In this document: one piece after another, positions 1-7,545 of the stretch | Position numbering within the stretch: the stretch's first letter is position 1 | Layout of the letters: every line of letters begins with the position of its first letter | Source: an uncultured Oscillospiraceae bacterium | GTDB taxonomy: Bacteria > Bacillota > Clostridia > Oscillospirales > Oscillospiraceae | Assembly: GCA_934613505.1 (NCBI GenBank) | Contig: CAKTTB010000002.1 | Location: 1 to 64,000 of the forward strand | DNA length: 64,000 bases | Direction: 5' to 3' | The notes under the pieces: generated by a model | The model's input: only the letters and a program-made list of their open reading frames with translations | Database searches by the model: none | What the model was told of the DNA's origin: nothing | Program-made: the position numbers and the translations under genes

Positions 1-24
1 CTCTACCATCTGAGCTACACCCGG
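1..24 (-). tRNA. tRNA-Pro(UGG), 5' end only, cut by window edge
   Basis: Read on the minus strand these bases are nucleotides 1-24 of a tRNA: acceptor strand CCGGGTG, TA, then the D-arm GCTC...GAG. Copies 2 and 3 continue through TTTGGGA, the anticodon loop of tRNA-Pro(UGG). The rest lies outside the window, so it cannot be said whether this copy is intact or a half like its two neighbours. Confidence 0.55.
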
Positions 25-409
25 TTATGAAATTGAAAGTCTAAGCTGTCTGTAGTCAGCCATGTGGTCAAAGGCGGTTTTTCGGGTGATTCCGAAAAAA
101 TGCGGAAAACCCGCAAATGCCCGTGTGTCAAGGGATTCGGGCGTTTTGGTTGCTGCCTGTCGGATGGATGCTGATACGCTCCCAAACCACGCGCTCTACC
201 ATCTGAGCTACACCCGGTTATGAAATTGAAGTCTTAAGCTGTCTGTAGTCAGCCATGTGGTCAAAGGCGGTTTTTCGGGTGATTCCGAAAAATGCGGAAA
301 ACTCGCAAACGCCCGTGTGTCAGGGGGTTCCGGCGTTTTGGCTCTGGCAGGTCGGATGGATGCCGATACGCTCCCAAACCACGCGCTCTACCATCTGAGC
401 TACACCCGG
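1..409 (-). repeat. Tandem ~192-bp repeat carrying tRNA-Pro 5' halves
   Basis: Three copies of a tRNA-Pro 5' half end at 24, 217 and 409, a period of 193 and 192 bp. Copies 2 (180-217) and 3 (372-409) hold exactly tRNA nucleotides 1-38, up to the end of the anticodon loop, and then diverge, because no anticodon 3' stem or GGTTC T-arm follows. The remaining ~154 bp of each unit is also nearly identical between units. Each unit contains CACCCGA (275-281 in unit 2), complementary to the acceptor strand, next to a 5-bp hairpin with a 7-nt loop (283-299). This is a degenerate match to a tRNA 3' end. Confidence 0.85.
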
Positions 410-460
410 GAACTATGTGCGGGGGCTGCTCCGGGGAGCAGGGGGATTCGCAACAAATGA

Positions 461-489
461 ATTATACTGGAAAAGCCGAAAAAAAGCAA
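461..489 (-). promoter_or_regulatory. Promoter for the tRNA-Pro repeat transcript
   Basis: On the minus strand TTGCTT, a 17-bp spacer and a perfect TATAAT. Transcription would start near 452 and enter the third tRNA-Pro half at 409. It lies divergent from trmB. Confidence 0.65.
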
Positions 490-581
490 GTGGAAGATTG
501 CAAAATGACATGTGCGCTTGCGAAGCGGGGGCAGATATGATATGCTATCGGGAGAAAATGAGGAAAGCGAAGGGCGCTGCC

Positions 582-1295
582 ATGAGAATGCGAAGAAGAA
601 ACAATCTGGCTCCGAGAATGGAGGCCTGCGAGTCGGTCTGGATCCACGAGCCGGAGCGGCTGCGCGGTAACTGGCGCAGTCTGATGCCGGGCTGCCGGGA
701 GCTGCGGGTCGAGGTCGGCTGCGGCAAAGGTAAATTCACGGTCGAGACGGCCGAGCAGGAGCCGGACGTGCTGCTCATTGCCATAGAGCGGGTACAGGAC
801 GCACTGGTGCTGGCGATGGAAGCGGCGATCCAGAAGGGGCTGAAGAACGTGTTCTTCGTTTCGCTGGATGCGGCGAACATCGACCTGTTCTTTGCGGACG
901 ATGAAATTGATCTCCTGTACATTAATTTCTGCGACCCGTGGCCGAGAAAGAAAAACGCCAAACGCCGCCTGACCTATCACACCTTCCTTGAAAAATACAA
1001 GAAGGTCCTGAAGCTCGGCGGGCAGATCCATTTCAAAACGGACAACGCCAAGCTGTTTGCATGGTCGCTGCCGGAGATGGAGAGCTGCTATCTGGAGCTG
1101 CACAACGTGACCGATGACCTGCATGCCAACGGTCCCGTCGGCATTATGACCGGCTATGAGGAAAAGTTCCACGCGCTCGGAACCCCTATCCACCGGGTCG
1201 AAGCCGTCGTGGTGACAAAGCAGCCGCGTCCTGCGGACGAAAAGTCGGAGAAGGACACGGAGCCCGCGGCCGATGATGAGGAAGAACTGAACTGA
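582..1295 (+). CDS. trmB: tRNA (guanine-N7-)-methyltransferase
   Basis: Cytosolic enzyme that uses S-adenosylmethionine to make m7G46 in tRNA variable loops. The 237-aa product shows the SAM-binding stretch VEVGCGKGKF (about residues 43-52), the family motif INFCDPWPRKKNAKRRL (114-130) and FKTDN (151-155), followed by GYEEKF. Start 582 (MRMRRRNN) fits the family N-terminus and has GAAGG upstream; 558 and 588 are alternatives, and the frame stays open to 417 without family-like sequence. The C-terminal ~20 residues are acidic and probably unstructured. It is transcribed alone, away from the tRNA repeat, and ends at a strong terminator. The identification is secure. Confidence 0.93.
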   Translation: MRMRRRNNLAPRMEACESVWIHEPERLRGNWRSLMPGCRELRVEVGCGKGKFTVETAEQEPDVLLIAIERVQDALVLAMEAAIQKGLKNVFFVSLDAANIDLFFADDEIDLLYINFCDPWPRKKNAKRRLTYHTFLEKYKKVLKLGGQIHFKTDNAKLFAWSLPEMESCYLELHNVTDDLHANGPVGIMTGYEEKFHALGTPIHRVEAVVVTKQPRPADEKSEKDTEPAADDEEELN

Positions 1296-1300
1296 ATGAA

Positions 1301-1332
1301 AAAATCCAGTCCGCTGCGGCGGACTGGATTTT
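1301..1332. terminator. Bidirectional terminator, trmB / TRAP permease
   Basis: A perfect 14-bp stem starting AAAATCCAGTCCGC with a TGCG loop, flanked by A-rich and T-rich tails, so it can end transcription from both convergent genes. Confidence 0.9.
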
Positions 1333-1342
1333 TTATGAGGAC

Positions 1343-3385
1343 TCAGGCAGCGGCGCGCTGCTCTTTTTTGTTCTGCAGGACCTGCAGGACGATGATCGCG
1401 GCGACGATAACGAGACCGATTAAGTCGCTGACAGTGCCGGGGATCAGGAGCGTCAGACCACCGATGATGGCCAGCACGCGCAGCGGCCAGCTCATATGAC
1501 GGACGATATAGCCCTCCAGACCAGCGGCTACGGCGAAAATGCCAAGCAGCGCGGTAATGACGATCTGGATGACCTGGAAGACGCTTGTGACGTTCTCAAA
1601 GAGCATCTGAGGGTTGTACGCGAAGATGAACGGGACGATGAAGGCCGCGATGGCGAGCTTCGTCGCGTTGATGCCGGTCTTCATCGGGTTGGACTTCGCG
1701 ATGGCGGAGCCTGCATAGGCAGCCAGCGCGACCGGCGGGGTGATATCGGCAACGATGCCGAAGTAGAAGACGAAGAAGTGCGCTGCGACGAGGGGATAGC
1801 CCATCTTGATGAGGATCGGCGCGCAGGTCGAGGCCATGATGCAGTAGTTTGCCGTCGTGGGCACGCCCATGCCGAGGATGATGCAGCAGATCATGGTCAG
1901 GATCAGACCGATGAACGTTGCATTGCCGGCCAGCTGGACGATGGCGTTGATCAGGATGGAAGCAAGACCCGTGACCGTGATGCAGCCGGCGATGATACCG
2001 GCCATCGCGCACGCGACTGCGACCGTGATGGCGCCCTTGGCGCCGGCTTCGAGCGAGTCGAGGACGGATTTCGCGCTGTCACCGACGGCGCCGCCGATGG
2101 CGCGGCCTGTGGACTGCGGCGCGCGCTCCTCCGTGCCGCGTTTGCGCGTCAGGAAGAAGTTAATGAAACCGACGACGATGGCCGCAAGGATGGAATAGGC
2201 CGCCGAGTGGGACATCGTCTTCGCGCCAGACGAGACCAGCCAGACGAGCAGGATCAGCGGAAGAATCAGATAGCAGTCACGCGCGAGCACGGCCCACTTC
2301 GGCAGCTGATCCTTGGCAATGCCGCGCAGGCCCAGCTTCTTGGCTTCCAGGTGGACGGCGATGAAAATGCCGGTGAAGTACAGGATGGCGGGGAGGATCG
2401 CCTTGACGGCGACCTGCGCATACGGGATGCCGATGTACTCCGCCATCAGGAACGCGGCTGCGCCCATGATCGGCGGCATGATCTGGCCGCCGGTGGAGGC
2501 TGCGGCTTCGACTGCGCCTGCAAACTCCGGCTTGTAGCCGGTCTTTTTCATCATCGGGATGGTGAAGGAGCCGGTCGTGACCGTGTTGCCGACGGACGAG
2601 CCGGAGACCATGCCGCAGAGTGCGGAGGAAATGACCGCGACCTTGGCCGGGCCGCCGGAGGACCAGCCTGCAAGGCGGTTCGCGAACGAAATGAAGAAGT
2701 TCGCAATGCCGGTGCGCTCCAGGAACGCGCCGAAGATGATGAACAGGACAATGTAGGTATAGCAGACGTTGACCGGCGTGCCGATGACGCCGCTCGTGGT
2801 GTAGAACAGCTTGTAGATGATGTTCTTGAGCGCCTGATAGAAGCTGGCGTTGTAGCTCATCTGGTTATAGAACGCGTAGACGATCAGAAGACCGGCCACG
2901 ACGAGGATCGGCAGACCCACGCAGCGGCGGCACAGCTCAACCAGGATCAGAATGCCGATGCAGCCGATGGCGACATGGATGGGCTGGATGCGCGTGGCAA
3001 GGCGGATCATCGTCATGGCGTTGAAGGCAAAATAGAAGAAGCAGGCTGCGCCTACGACCATGAGAAGAATGTCGTACCACGGCAGATAGTTGGGCCGCAC
3101 ATGGTGCTTGCTGGCCGGGAAGTTCAAAAAGCCCGCGATGACGATCAGCCCCATGAACAGCGGCAGACGGATCTCTGGCATCCACGTGGTGAACAGCGTC
3201 ATGATGATGCAGAACAGGGCGAACGCCGCCATAAAGATCTTGATGACGATCGCGCGCCAGCCGGACCAGACGCGGGTGTTGGATTCACGGTCATATTTCC
3301 GCATGACCTCGTCAACGTCGGCGGCAATGTTCTGCGCGTCGTCGTTGGCGGTTACGGGGGTGTTCTTGTCGGGAGTCTTGGACAA
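1343..3385 (-). CDS. TRAP transporter fused permease (DctQM type, TAXI class)
   Basis: Integral membrane permease of a sodium-driven TRAP uptake system. The roughly 680 residues combine the small (4-helix, about 50-200) and large (12-helix) subunits in one chain, as usual in TRAP-TAXI systems. Stretches such as SGSSVGNTVTTGSFTIP and GGQIMPPIMGAAAFLMAEY in the large-subunit part are typical. The start is taken as TTG at 3385, which has AAGGAG nine bases upstream; an upstream TTG at 3424 falls inside a hairpin and has no ribosome site. It lies directly downstream of its solute-binding gene. The substrate is unknown; TAXI systems often move glutamate or other carboxylates. Confidence 0.88.
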   Translation of the reverse strand: MSKTPDKNTPVTANDDAQNIAADVDEVMRKYDRESNTRVWSGWRAIVIKIFMAAFALFCIIMTLFTTWMPEIRLPLFMGLIVIAGFLNFPASKHHVRPNYLPWYDILLMVVGAACFFYFAFNAMTMIRLATRIQPIHVAIGCIGILILVELCRRCVGLPILVVAGLLIVYAFYNQMSYNASFYQALKNIIYKLFYTTSGVIGTPVNVCYTYIVLFIIFGAFLERTGIANFFISFANRLAGWSSGGPAKVAVISSALCGMVSGSSVGNTVTTGSFTIPMMKKTGYKPEFAGAVEAAASTGGQIMPPIMGAAAFLMAEYIGIPYAQVAVKAILPAILYFTGIFIAVHLEAKKLGLRGIAKDQLPKWAVLARDCYLILPLILLVWLVSSGAKTMSHSAAYSILAAIVVGFINFFLTRKRGTEERAPQSTGRAIGGAVGDSAKSVLDSLEAGAKGAITVAVACAMAGIIAGCITVTGLASILINAIVQLAGNATFIGLILTMICCIILGMGVPTTANYCIMASTCAPILIKMGYPLVAAHFFVFYFGIVADITPPVALAAYAGSAIAKSNPMKTGINATKLAIAAFIVPFIFAYNPQMLFENVTSVFQVIQIVITALLGIFAVAAGLEGYIVRHMSWPLRVLAIIGGLTLLIPGTVSDLIGLVIVAAIIVLQVLQNKKEQRAAA

Positions 3386-3420
3386 GGGGCATCTCTCCTT
3401 CTTTTCTTCAGATTTGCGCG

Positions 3421-3453
3421 ACAACTACGGCAGGGAACCCCTGCCGTAGTTGT
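3421..3453. other. Intergenic hairpin between TAXI binding protein and permease
   Basis: A perfect 15-bp stem (ACAACTACGGCAGGG) with a 3-nt loop and no T-run on the minus side. It is more likely an mRNA-stabilising or partly terminating element that lets the binding protein be made in excess over the permease than a full terminator. The role is inferred. Confidence 0.7.
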
Positions 3454-3479
3454 AAAAGGTGTGTAAAACGCGTTAAGCT

Positions 3480-4538
3480 TTACTTGGTGGGGACCTCAAT
3501 GCCCTTCTCGGCGAAGTACTTGGCAGCGCCGGGATGATAGGGGACGGAGGTGATGGATGCGCCGTACTCGAGATCAACCTCGGCGTACTTTGCGTGGGTG
3601 TCGGTCAGGCTGGCTGCGTTGTCGAAGATATCGGCGACGAGCTTGTAGATGGCGTCCTCAGAGACGTCGTCGCGCGCCAGAATGACTGCGCCGACCGCGA
3701 CGGTCACGGTGTCGGCGTCAAGGCCGTAGACGTCAGCAGGGATGGTGACCTTGGTGTAGTACGGGGAAGAGGCTAGCAGCTGCTCGACATGCGCGTCGTC
3801 CAGAGACACGAGGTAAACGTCCTTCGTGGTGGCAAGGTCGGTAACGGCGGTGGTGGGAGCGCCCGCGACGATGAACGCCGCGTCAATCTGGCCGTTTTTC
3901 AGGGCATCGGCGCTGTCGCCGAAGGACTGATAGGTCGGGTTGATGTCGCTCTCGGACAGACCGTAAGCGCCGAGGATATCCATGGCGTTGAAGTAGACGC
4001 CGGAACCGGCTGCACCGATGGAGACGTTCTTGCCCTTGAGATCCTCAACGGTCTTGATCTCGGGGTTCGTGGTGACGATCTGGACCTGCTCGGTGTAGAG
4101 AGCAGCGACCGTGGAGAAGCACTTTACCGCGCCGGTATCGGCGAAGATGTTCGTGCCGTCATAGGCGTAGGCCATAACGTCGGACTGGCAGAAGGCCAGC
4201 TCTGCGTTGCCGTCGTCCAGCTCAAAGACGTTCGACTGCGAGCCGTTGCCGACGAGGCCGACGACGTCGACGCCTGCGTTGTTGGTGGCGTGCTGCGCGA
4301 TGACGGAGCCGAACGCGTAATACGTGCCGGATTCGCCGCCGGTGACGAAGCGGAGTTTCGCGCCGGAAGCAGCGGGCGTGGAAGCGGACGAATCGGTGGA
4401 AGCCGAAGCGTCAGCCGAAGCCGGAGCGTCGGTCGAAGCCGATGCGTCGGTGGAAGCGGGAGCCTCAGTCGAGGCGGCACACGCAGCCATGCCCAGAACG
4501 AGGACGGCCGCGAGAAGCAGTGCAAGGATCTTTTTCAT
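3480..4538 (-). CDS. TAXI-family TRAP solute-binding lipoprotein
   Basis: Extracytoplasmic substrate-binding subunit for the adjacent fused permease. The product is 352 aa with a lipoprotein signal (MKKILALLLAAVLVLGMAAC, lipid-modified Cys about 20). A low-complexity Ala/Ser/Thr linker follows (about 22-58), then the NMT1/TAXI-type binding domain that opens RFVTGGESGTYYAFG, the usual glycine-rich start. Start 4538 has GGAGG upstream; longer reading frames lack a signal sequence. It is first in a two-gene unit with its own promoter at 4574-4602. The ligand cannot be read from the sequence. Confidence 0.9.
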   Translation of the reverse strand: MKKILALLLAAVLVLGMAACAASTEAPASTDASASTDAPASADASASTDSSASTPAASGAKLRFVTGGESGTYYAFGSVIAQHATNNAGVDVVGLVGNGSQSNVFELDDGNAELAFCQSDVMAYAYDGTNIFADTGAVKCFSTVAALYTEQVQIVTTNPEIKTVEDLKGKNVSIGAAGSGVYFNAMDILGAYGLSESDINPTYQSFGDSADALKNGQIDAAFIVAGAPTTAVTDLATTKDVYLVSLDDAHVEQLLASSPYYTKVTIPADVYGLDADTVTVAVGAVILARDDVSEDAIYKLVADIFDNAASLTDTHAKYAEVDLEYGASITSVPYHPGAAKYFAEKGIEVPTK

Positions 4539-4573
4539 TTGTATTCCTCCGGTGCAATGATTTGTTGTGATAA

Positions 4574-4602
4574 AGTATACTGCATGCAGCTGCATTTTTC
4601 AA
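4574..4602 (-). promoter_or_regulatory. Promoter of the TRAP-TAXI operon
   Basis: On the minus strand TTGAAA, 17 bp, TATACT. The spacer contains the palindrome TGCAGCTGCA (4585-4594), a plausible repressor site. Confidence 0.65.
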
Positions 4603-4765
4603 TAAGCAAATCGTCATTTTGTGAAATTATTTTTTTTCGAAATTCTGATTCGCAACGGAAATCCTGCATTTTTCATAAAAATTGGCGGATATATGCACAA
4701 TTAAGACGGAATCGATGCAAAATGATGAAAGAATGAAAAAAGAAAACTTGCAGAATGATAGAAAA

Positions 4766-4793
4766 ATCCGGCAGCCGCACGCGGCTGCCGGAT
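4766..4793 (-). terminator. Terminator of the aro operon
   Basis: A 13-bp GC-rich stem (ATCCGGCAGCCGC) with a 2-nt apparent loop, followed on the minus strand by a T-run, 17 bp after the aroQ stop. Confidence 0.85.
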
Positions 4794-4809
4794 GAATAAT
4801 AAACCGGAA

Positions 4810-5244
4810 TTATGCATTTATATACGATTTCAGGAACAAGATCGCCTGCCGGTAGCCCTCGAAGCCAAGGCCCATGAACGTCTTGACGCAGGCCAGACGC
4901 GCGTAGGAGATCTGGCGGAAGTCCTCGCGCTGCGTCACGTCGGACAGATGCACCTCGACCGCCGGAATGGCGACGGCCTTCAGCGCGTCCAGAATGGCGA
5001 CGCTCGTGTGCGTGTAGGCGGCGGGATTGATGACAATGCCGTCGTAGACGCCGTAGGCGGCCTGGATCTCGTCGACCAGCGCACCCTCGTGGTTGGACTG
5101 GAAGACTTTGCACTCCGCGCCAGCCGCGCGGCAGGCGTCCTGGCAGAAGCGGACAAGGGCGTCATAGTTCTGCGTACCGTAGATGGCCGGCTCGCGCAGG
5201 CCGAGCAGATTGAGGTTCGGCCCGTTCAGAATCAGAAGCTTCAT
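4810..5244 (-). CDS. aroQ: 3-dehydroquinate dehydratase, type II
   Basis: Third step of the shikimate pathway: dehydrates 3-dehydroquinate to 3-dehydroshikimate; a small cytosolic enzyme, usually a dodecamer. The 144-aa length is normal. It opens LLILNGPNLNLLGLREP..YG, carrying the family's catalytic Tyr, and has INPAAYTHTSVAI (about 72-84) and VEVHLSD (about 96-102), typical of type II enzymes. It overlaps the aroE/K stop by 4 bp (ATGA), so it is translationally coupled and last in the aro operon. Confidence 0.95.
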   Translation of the reverse strand: MKLLILNGPNLNLLGLREPAIYGTQNYDALVRFCQDACRAAGAECKVFQSNHEGALVDEIQAAYGVYDGIVINPAAYTHTSVAILDALKAVAIPAVEVHLSDVTQREDFRQISYARLACVKTFMGLGFEGYRQAILFLKSYINA

Positions 5245-6476
5245 AAAACTACCTCCCGGAGCGCGCGCACGGTGTCTTCCGGCGCGCCGTCGTTGGAAAT
5301 CATATGGTCGGCAAATTTCTCGTAGAGCGGCTTGCGCTGCGCATAGATGGCCTCCGGCCCCAGCGCCTGCGAGACGGGCCGCCCGCTGACGGGCAGCTTT
5401 TCCAGCGCGCGGTGCAGGCAGACGATCACGCCGTTCTGGTGCAGGAGCGGATAATTTTCCGCCCGCGTCACGCAGCCGCCGCCCGTGGCGATGACGAGCC
5501 CGGACTGCTTGCCGAGCTGGGCGAGCACCGCAGTCTCCCGCGCGCGGAAGCCCGCTTCGCCCTCCCGGCGGAAAATTTCCGGGATCGGCATCCCGGCCTG
5601 CGCTTCAAGCACCTGGTCGGCGTCCACAAACTCGCGGCCAAGCTGCCGGGCGAGCATCGTGCCGACCGTGGTCTTGCCGCTGCCGGGCATGCCGATGATG
5701 ACGATATTCTGCATGCGCGCGGCGAGGGAAGCGGTGATCTCTGTGATCCGGCTGTCCGGGACCGGCTGTCCGGTAAAATCCTCGCAGCTCTTTTTTGCCT
5801 GCGCCGTGAGCATCAGAAAGCCGTTGGCGCACGGAATGCCGAGCCGCTCCGCCTGCAGAAGAAACTCCGTCCGCGCCGGGTTATAGACCACGTCCAGCGC
5901 GGCCTGCAGCTCCGGGAAGCGGGCAAGGGACACCGGCGATACGCCGGTGTTCGGGAACATGCCGGCGGGCGTCGTGTTGACGGCAATCTGGGCGTCCGCG
6001 TGCCGGTCCAGATTCTCATAATTGTCTGCCCCGTGGCGGGAGATCACGACGACCTCGCGCGCACCGAGGGCTTTCAGGACATACTGCGCCGTGAGCGACG
6101 CGCCGCCGCTGCCGAAGACGAGCGCCTTTTTCCTGGCAATGTCCGCGCCGCAGGCCTGCACGAGCATGGAAAAGCCGTAGGCGTCAGTATTATCGCCCCA
6201 GAGCGTGCCGTCCGGCCTGCGGACGATGGTGTTGACCGCGCCGATGGCCCGCGCGGTCTCGGACAGCCCGGCGCAGTAGGGGATGACGTCCTTTTTATAC
6301 GGGATCGTGACGTTCAGCCCGTCAAACGCGCCGGAGGAGAGGAAGCTGCCGAGCTGTTCCGGCTCGACCTCGAACAGCCGGTAGGAATACCCGGCCAGCT
6401 CCTTGTGGATGGCGGGTGAATAGCTATGGCCAAGCGTCCGGCCGAGAAGCCCGCAGCGAAGAAATTCAAAAGCCAT
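5241..6476 (-). CDS. Fused shikimate dehydrogenase - shikimate kinase
   Basis: Two consecutive shikimate-pathway enzymes in one 411-aa chain. Residues 1 to about 250 are AroE: GHSYSPAIHKEL (16-27), NVTIPYK with the catalytic Lys61, GDNTDAYG with Asp97, and the nucleotide loop GSGGAS. Residues 255-411 are AroK: P-loop GMPGSGKTT (262-270), shikimate-contacting DAD (285-287), TGGG (331-334). It reduces 3-dehydroshikimate with NADPH and phosphorylates the product. It overlaps aroC by 11 bp upstream and aroQ by 4 bp downstream. Both halves keep their key residues, so the fusion should be bifunctional. Confidence 0.93.
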   Translation of the reverse strand: MAFEFLRCGLLGRTLGHSYSPAIHKELAGYSYRLFEVEPEQLGSFLSSGAFDGLNVTIPYKKDVIPYCAGLSETARAIGAVNTIVRRPDGTLWGDNTDAYGFSMLVQACGADIARKKALVFGSGGASLTAQYVLKALGAREVVVISRHGADNYENLDRHADAQIAVNTTPAGMFPNTGVSPVSLARFPELQAALDVVYNPARTEFLLQAERLGIPCANGFLMLTAQAKKSCEDFTGQPVPDSRITEITASLAARMQNIVIIGMPGSGKTTVGTMLARQLGREFVDADQVLEAQAGMPIPEIFRREGEAGFRARETAVLAQLGKQSGLVIATGGGCVTRAENYPLLHQNGVIVCLHRALEKLPVSGRPVSQALGPEAIYAQRKPLYEKFADHMISNDGAPEDTVRALREVVL

Positions 6477-7545
6477 AGCCGAGCTCCTCCTTGCGCGCCA
6501 TCACGGCGTCCAGCACCGCGATGGCCGCCGCCGCTTCCACACAGGGGACGGCGCGCGGCACGATGCACGGGTCGTGGCGGCCCTGAATGACGAGCGTCTT
6601 GTTTTCCATCTGCCCGAGACTGACCGAGCGCTGCTGCCGGGCGATGGAGGGCGTGGGCTTGAAGGCCGCGCGAAAGACGATGGGCATGCCGTCGGAAATG
6701 CCGCCTAGAATGCCGCCGCAGTGGTTCGTCTCGGTCACGACCACGCCGTTTTCCACGCGGAACGGGTCGTTATTCTCGCTGCCGCGCATGCGCGCCGCGG
6801 CGAAGCCCGCGCCAAATTCAATGCCCTTGACGGCGGGAATGGCGAAGATCGCGCGGGAAATGAGGTTTTCCAGCCCGTCAAACATCGGATCGCCGATGCC
6901 CGCCGGAAGCCCCTCGACGACGCACTCGATCACGCCGCCGACGGAATCGCCGTCCGCGCGCGCCGCGGCGATCTCCGCCTGCATGGCGGCTGCCGCCGCG
7001 TCAGAGACTGCGGGGAACGGCTTTTCGCCGACCGGAGACAGGAACGGGGAATCGTCGGTGACTGCGCCGACGGAGACGATCCGCGCGCGGACCGTGACGC
7101 CCTGCGTTTTCAGAAGCTGCAGGCAGATGCCGCCCGCGATGCACAAGGGCGCGGTCAGACGGCCGGAGAAGTGGCCGCCGCCCGCGACGTCCTGTGCGCC
7201 GGAGAACTTCATCTGCGCGGTATAGTCCGCGTGGCCAGGGCGCGGCGTGTCACGGAGGTTGTCATAGTCGCCGGAGCGGGTATTGGTGTTGCGGATGATG
7301 GCCGTCAGCGGCGCGCCGCACGTGCGGCCGTTCGATAAGCCGCAGAGGATCTCGGGTGCGTCCGCTTCCTTCCGCGGCGTCGACCAGGCATTCTGGCCGG
7401 GCGCGCGGCGGCGGAGAAACTGCTGCAGTGCGTCCAGATCGACGGGAAGTCCGGCGGGCAGGCCGTCGACCGTTACGCCGATGGCCGGCGCGTGCGACTG
7501 GCCGAAGATGGCGACGGTCAGATTACCGGTATAGACACTGCTCAT
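6466..7545 (-). CDS. aroC: Chorismate synthase
   Basis: Last common step: converts EPSP to chorismate using reduced FMN. The 359-aa product opens with LTVAIFGQSHAPAIGVTVDGLP, a variant (Q and A) of the usual GESHGPAxG signature; RPGHADYTAQMK and later GRHDPCIVPRAVP are family regions. Start 7545 (MSSVYTGN) has GGAGG 7 bp upstream and overlaps the aroA stop by 4 bp; the open frame to 7608 is not family-like. It sits between aroA and aroE/K. Confidence 0.94.
   Translation of the reverse strand: MSSVYTGNLTVAIFGQSHAPAIGVTVDGLPAGLPVDLDALQQFLRRRAPGQNAWSTPRKEADAPEILCGLSNGRTCGAPLTAIIRNTNTRSGDYDNLRDTPRPGHADYTAQMKFSGAQDVAGGGHFSGRLTAPLCIAGGICLQLLKTQGVTVRARIVSVGAVTDDSPFLSPVGEKPFPAVSDAAAAAMQAEIAAARADGDSVGGVIECVVEGLPAGIGDPMFDGLENLISRAIFAIPAVKGIEFGAGFAAARMRGSENNDPFRVENGVVVTETNHCGGILGGISDGMPIVFRAAFKPTPSIARQQRSVSLGQMENKTLVIQGRHDPCIVPRAVPCVEAAAAIAVLDAVMARKEELGYGF

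Noticed and set aside
1..409. A CRISPR array at the left edge
   Set aside because: The period is ~192 bp and both repeat and spacer parts are conserved between units; CRISPR repeats are 23-47 bp with unique spacers.
1496..3466. A 656-codon open frame opposite the TRAP permease, and other long antisense frames (for example 462-1193, 10773-11774, 24442-26283, 48323-50434, 61375-63537)
   Set aside because: They mirror GC-rich coding genes in the opposite strand, have Arg/Asp/Ala-rich low-complexity translations, no ribosome sites and no domains; the sense frames have clear families.
4321..4480. Apparent short DNA repeats in the TAXI binding-protein gene
   Set aside because: They are the codons of the Ala/Ser/Thr linker after the lipid-modified cysteine, a normal low-complexity spacer.
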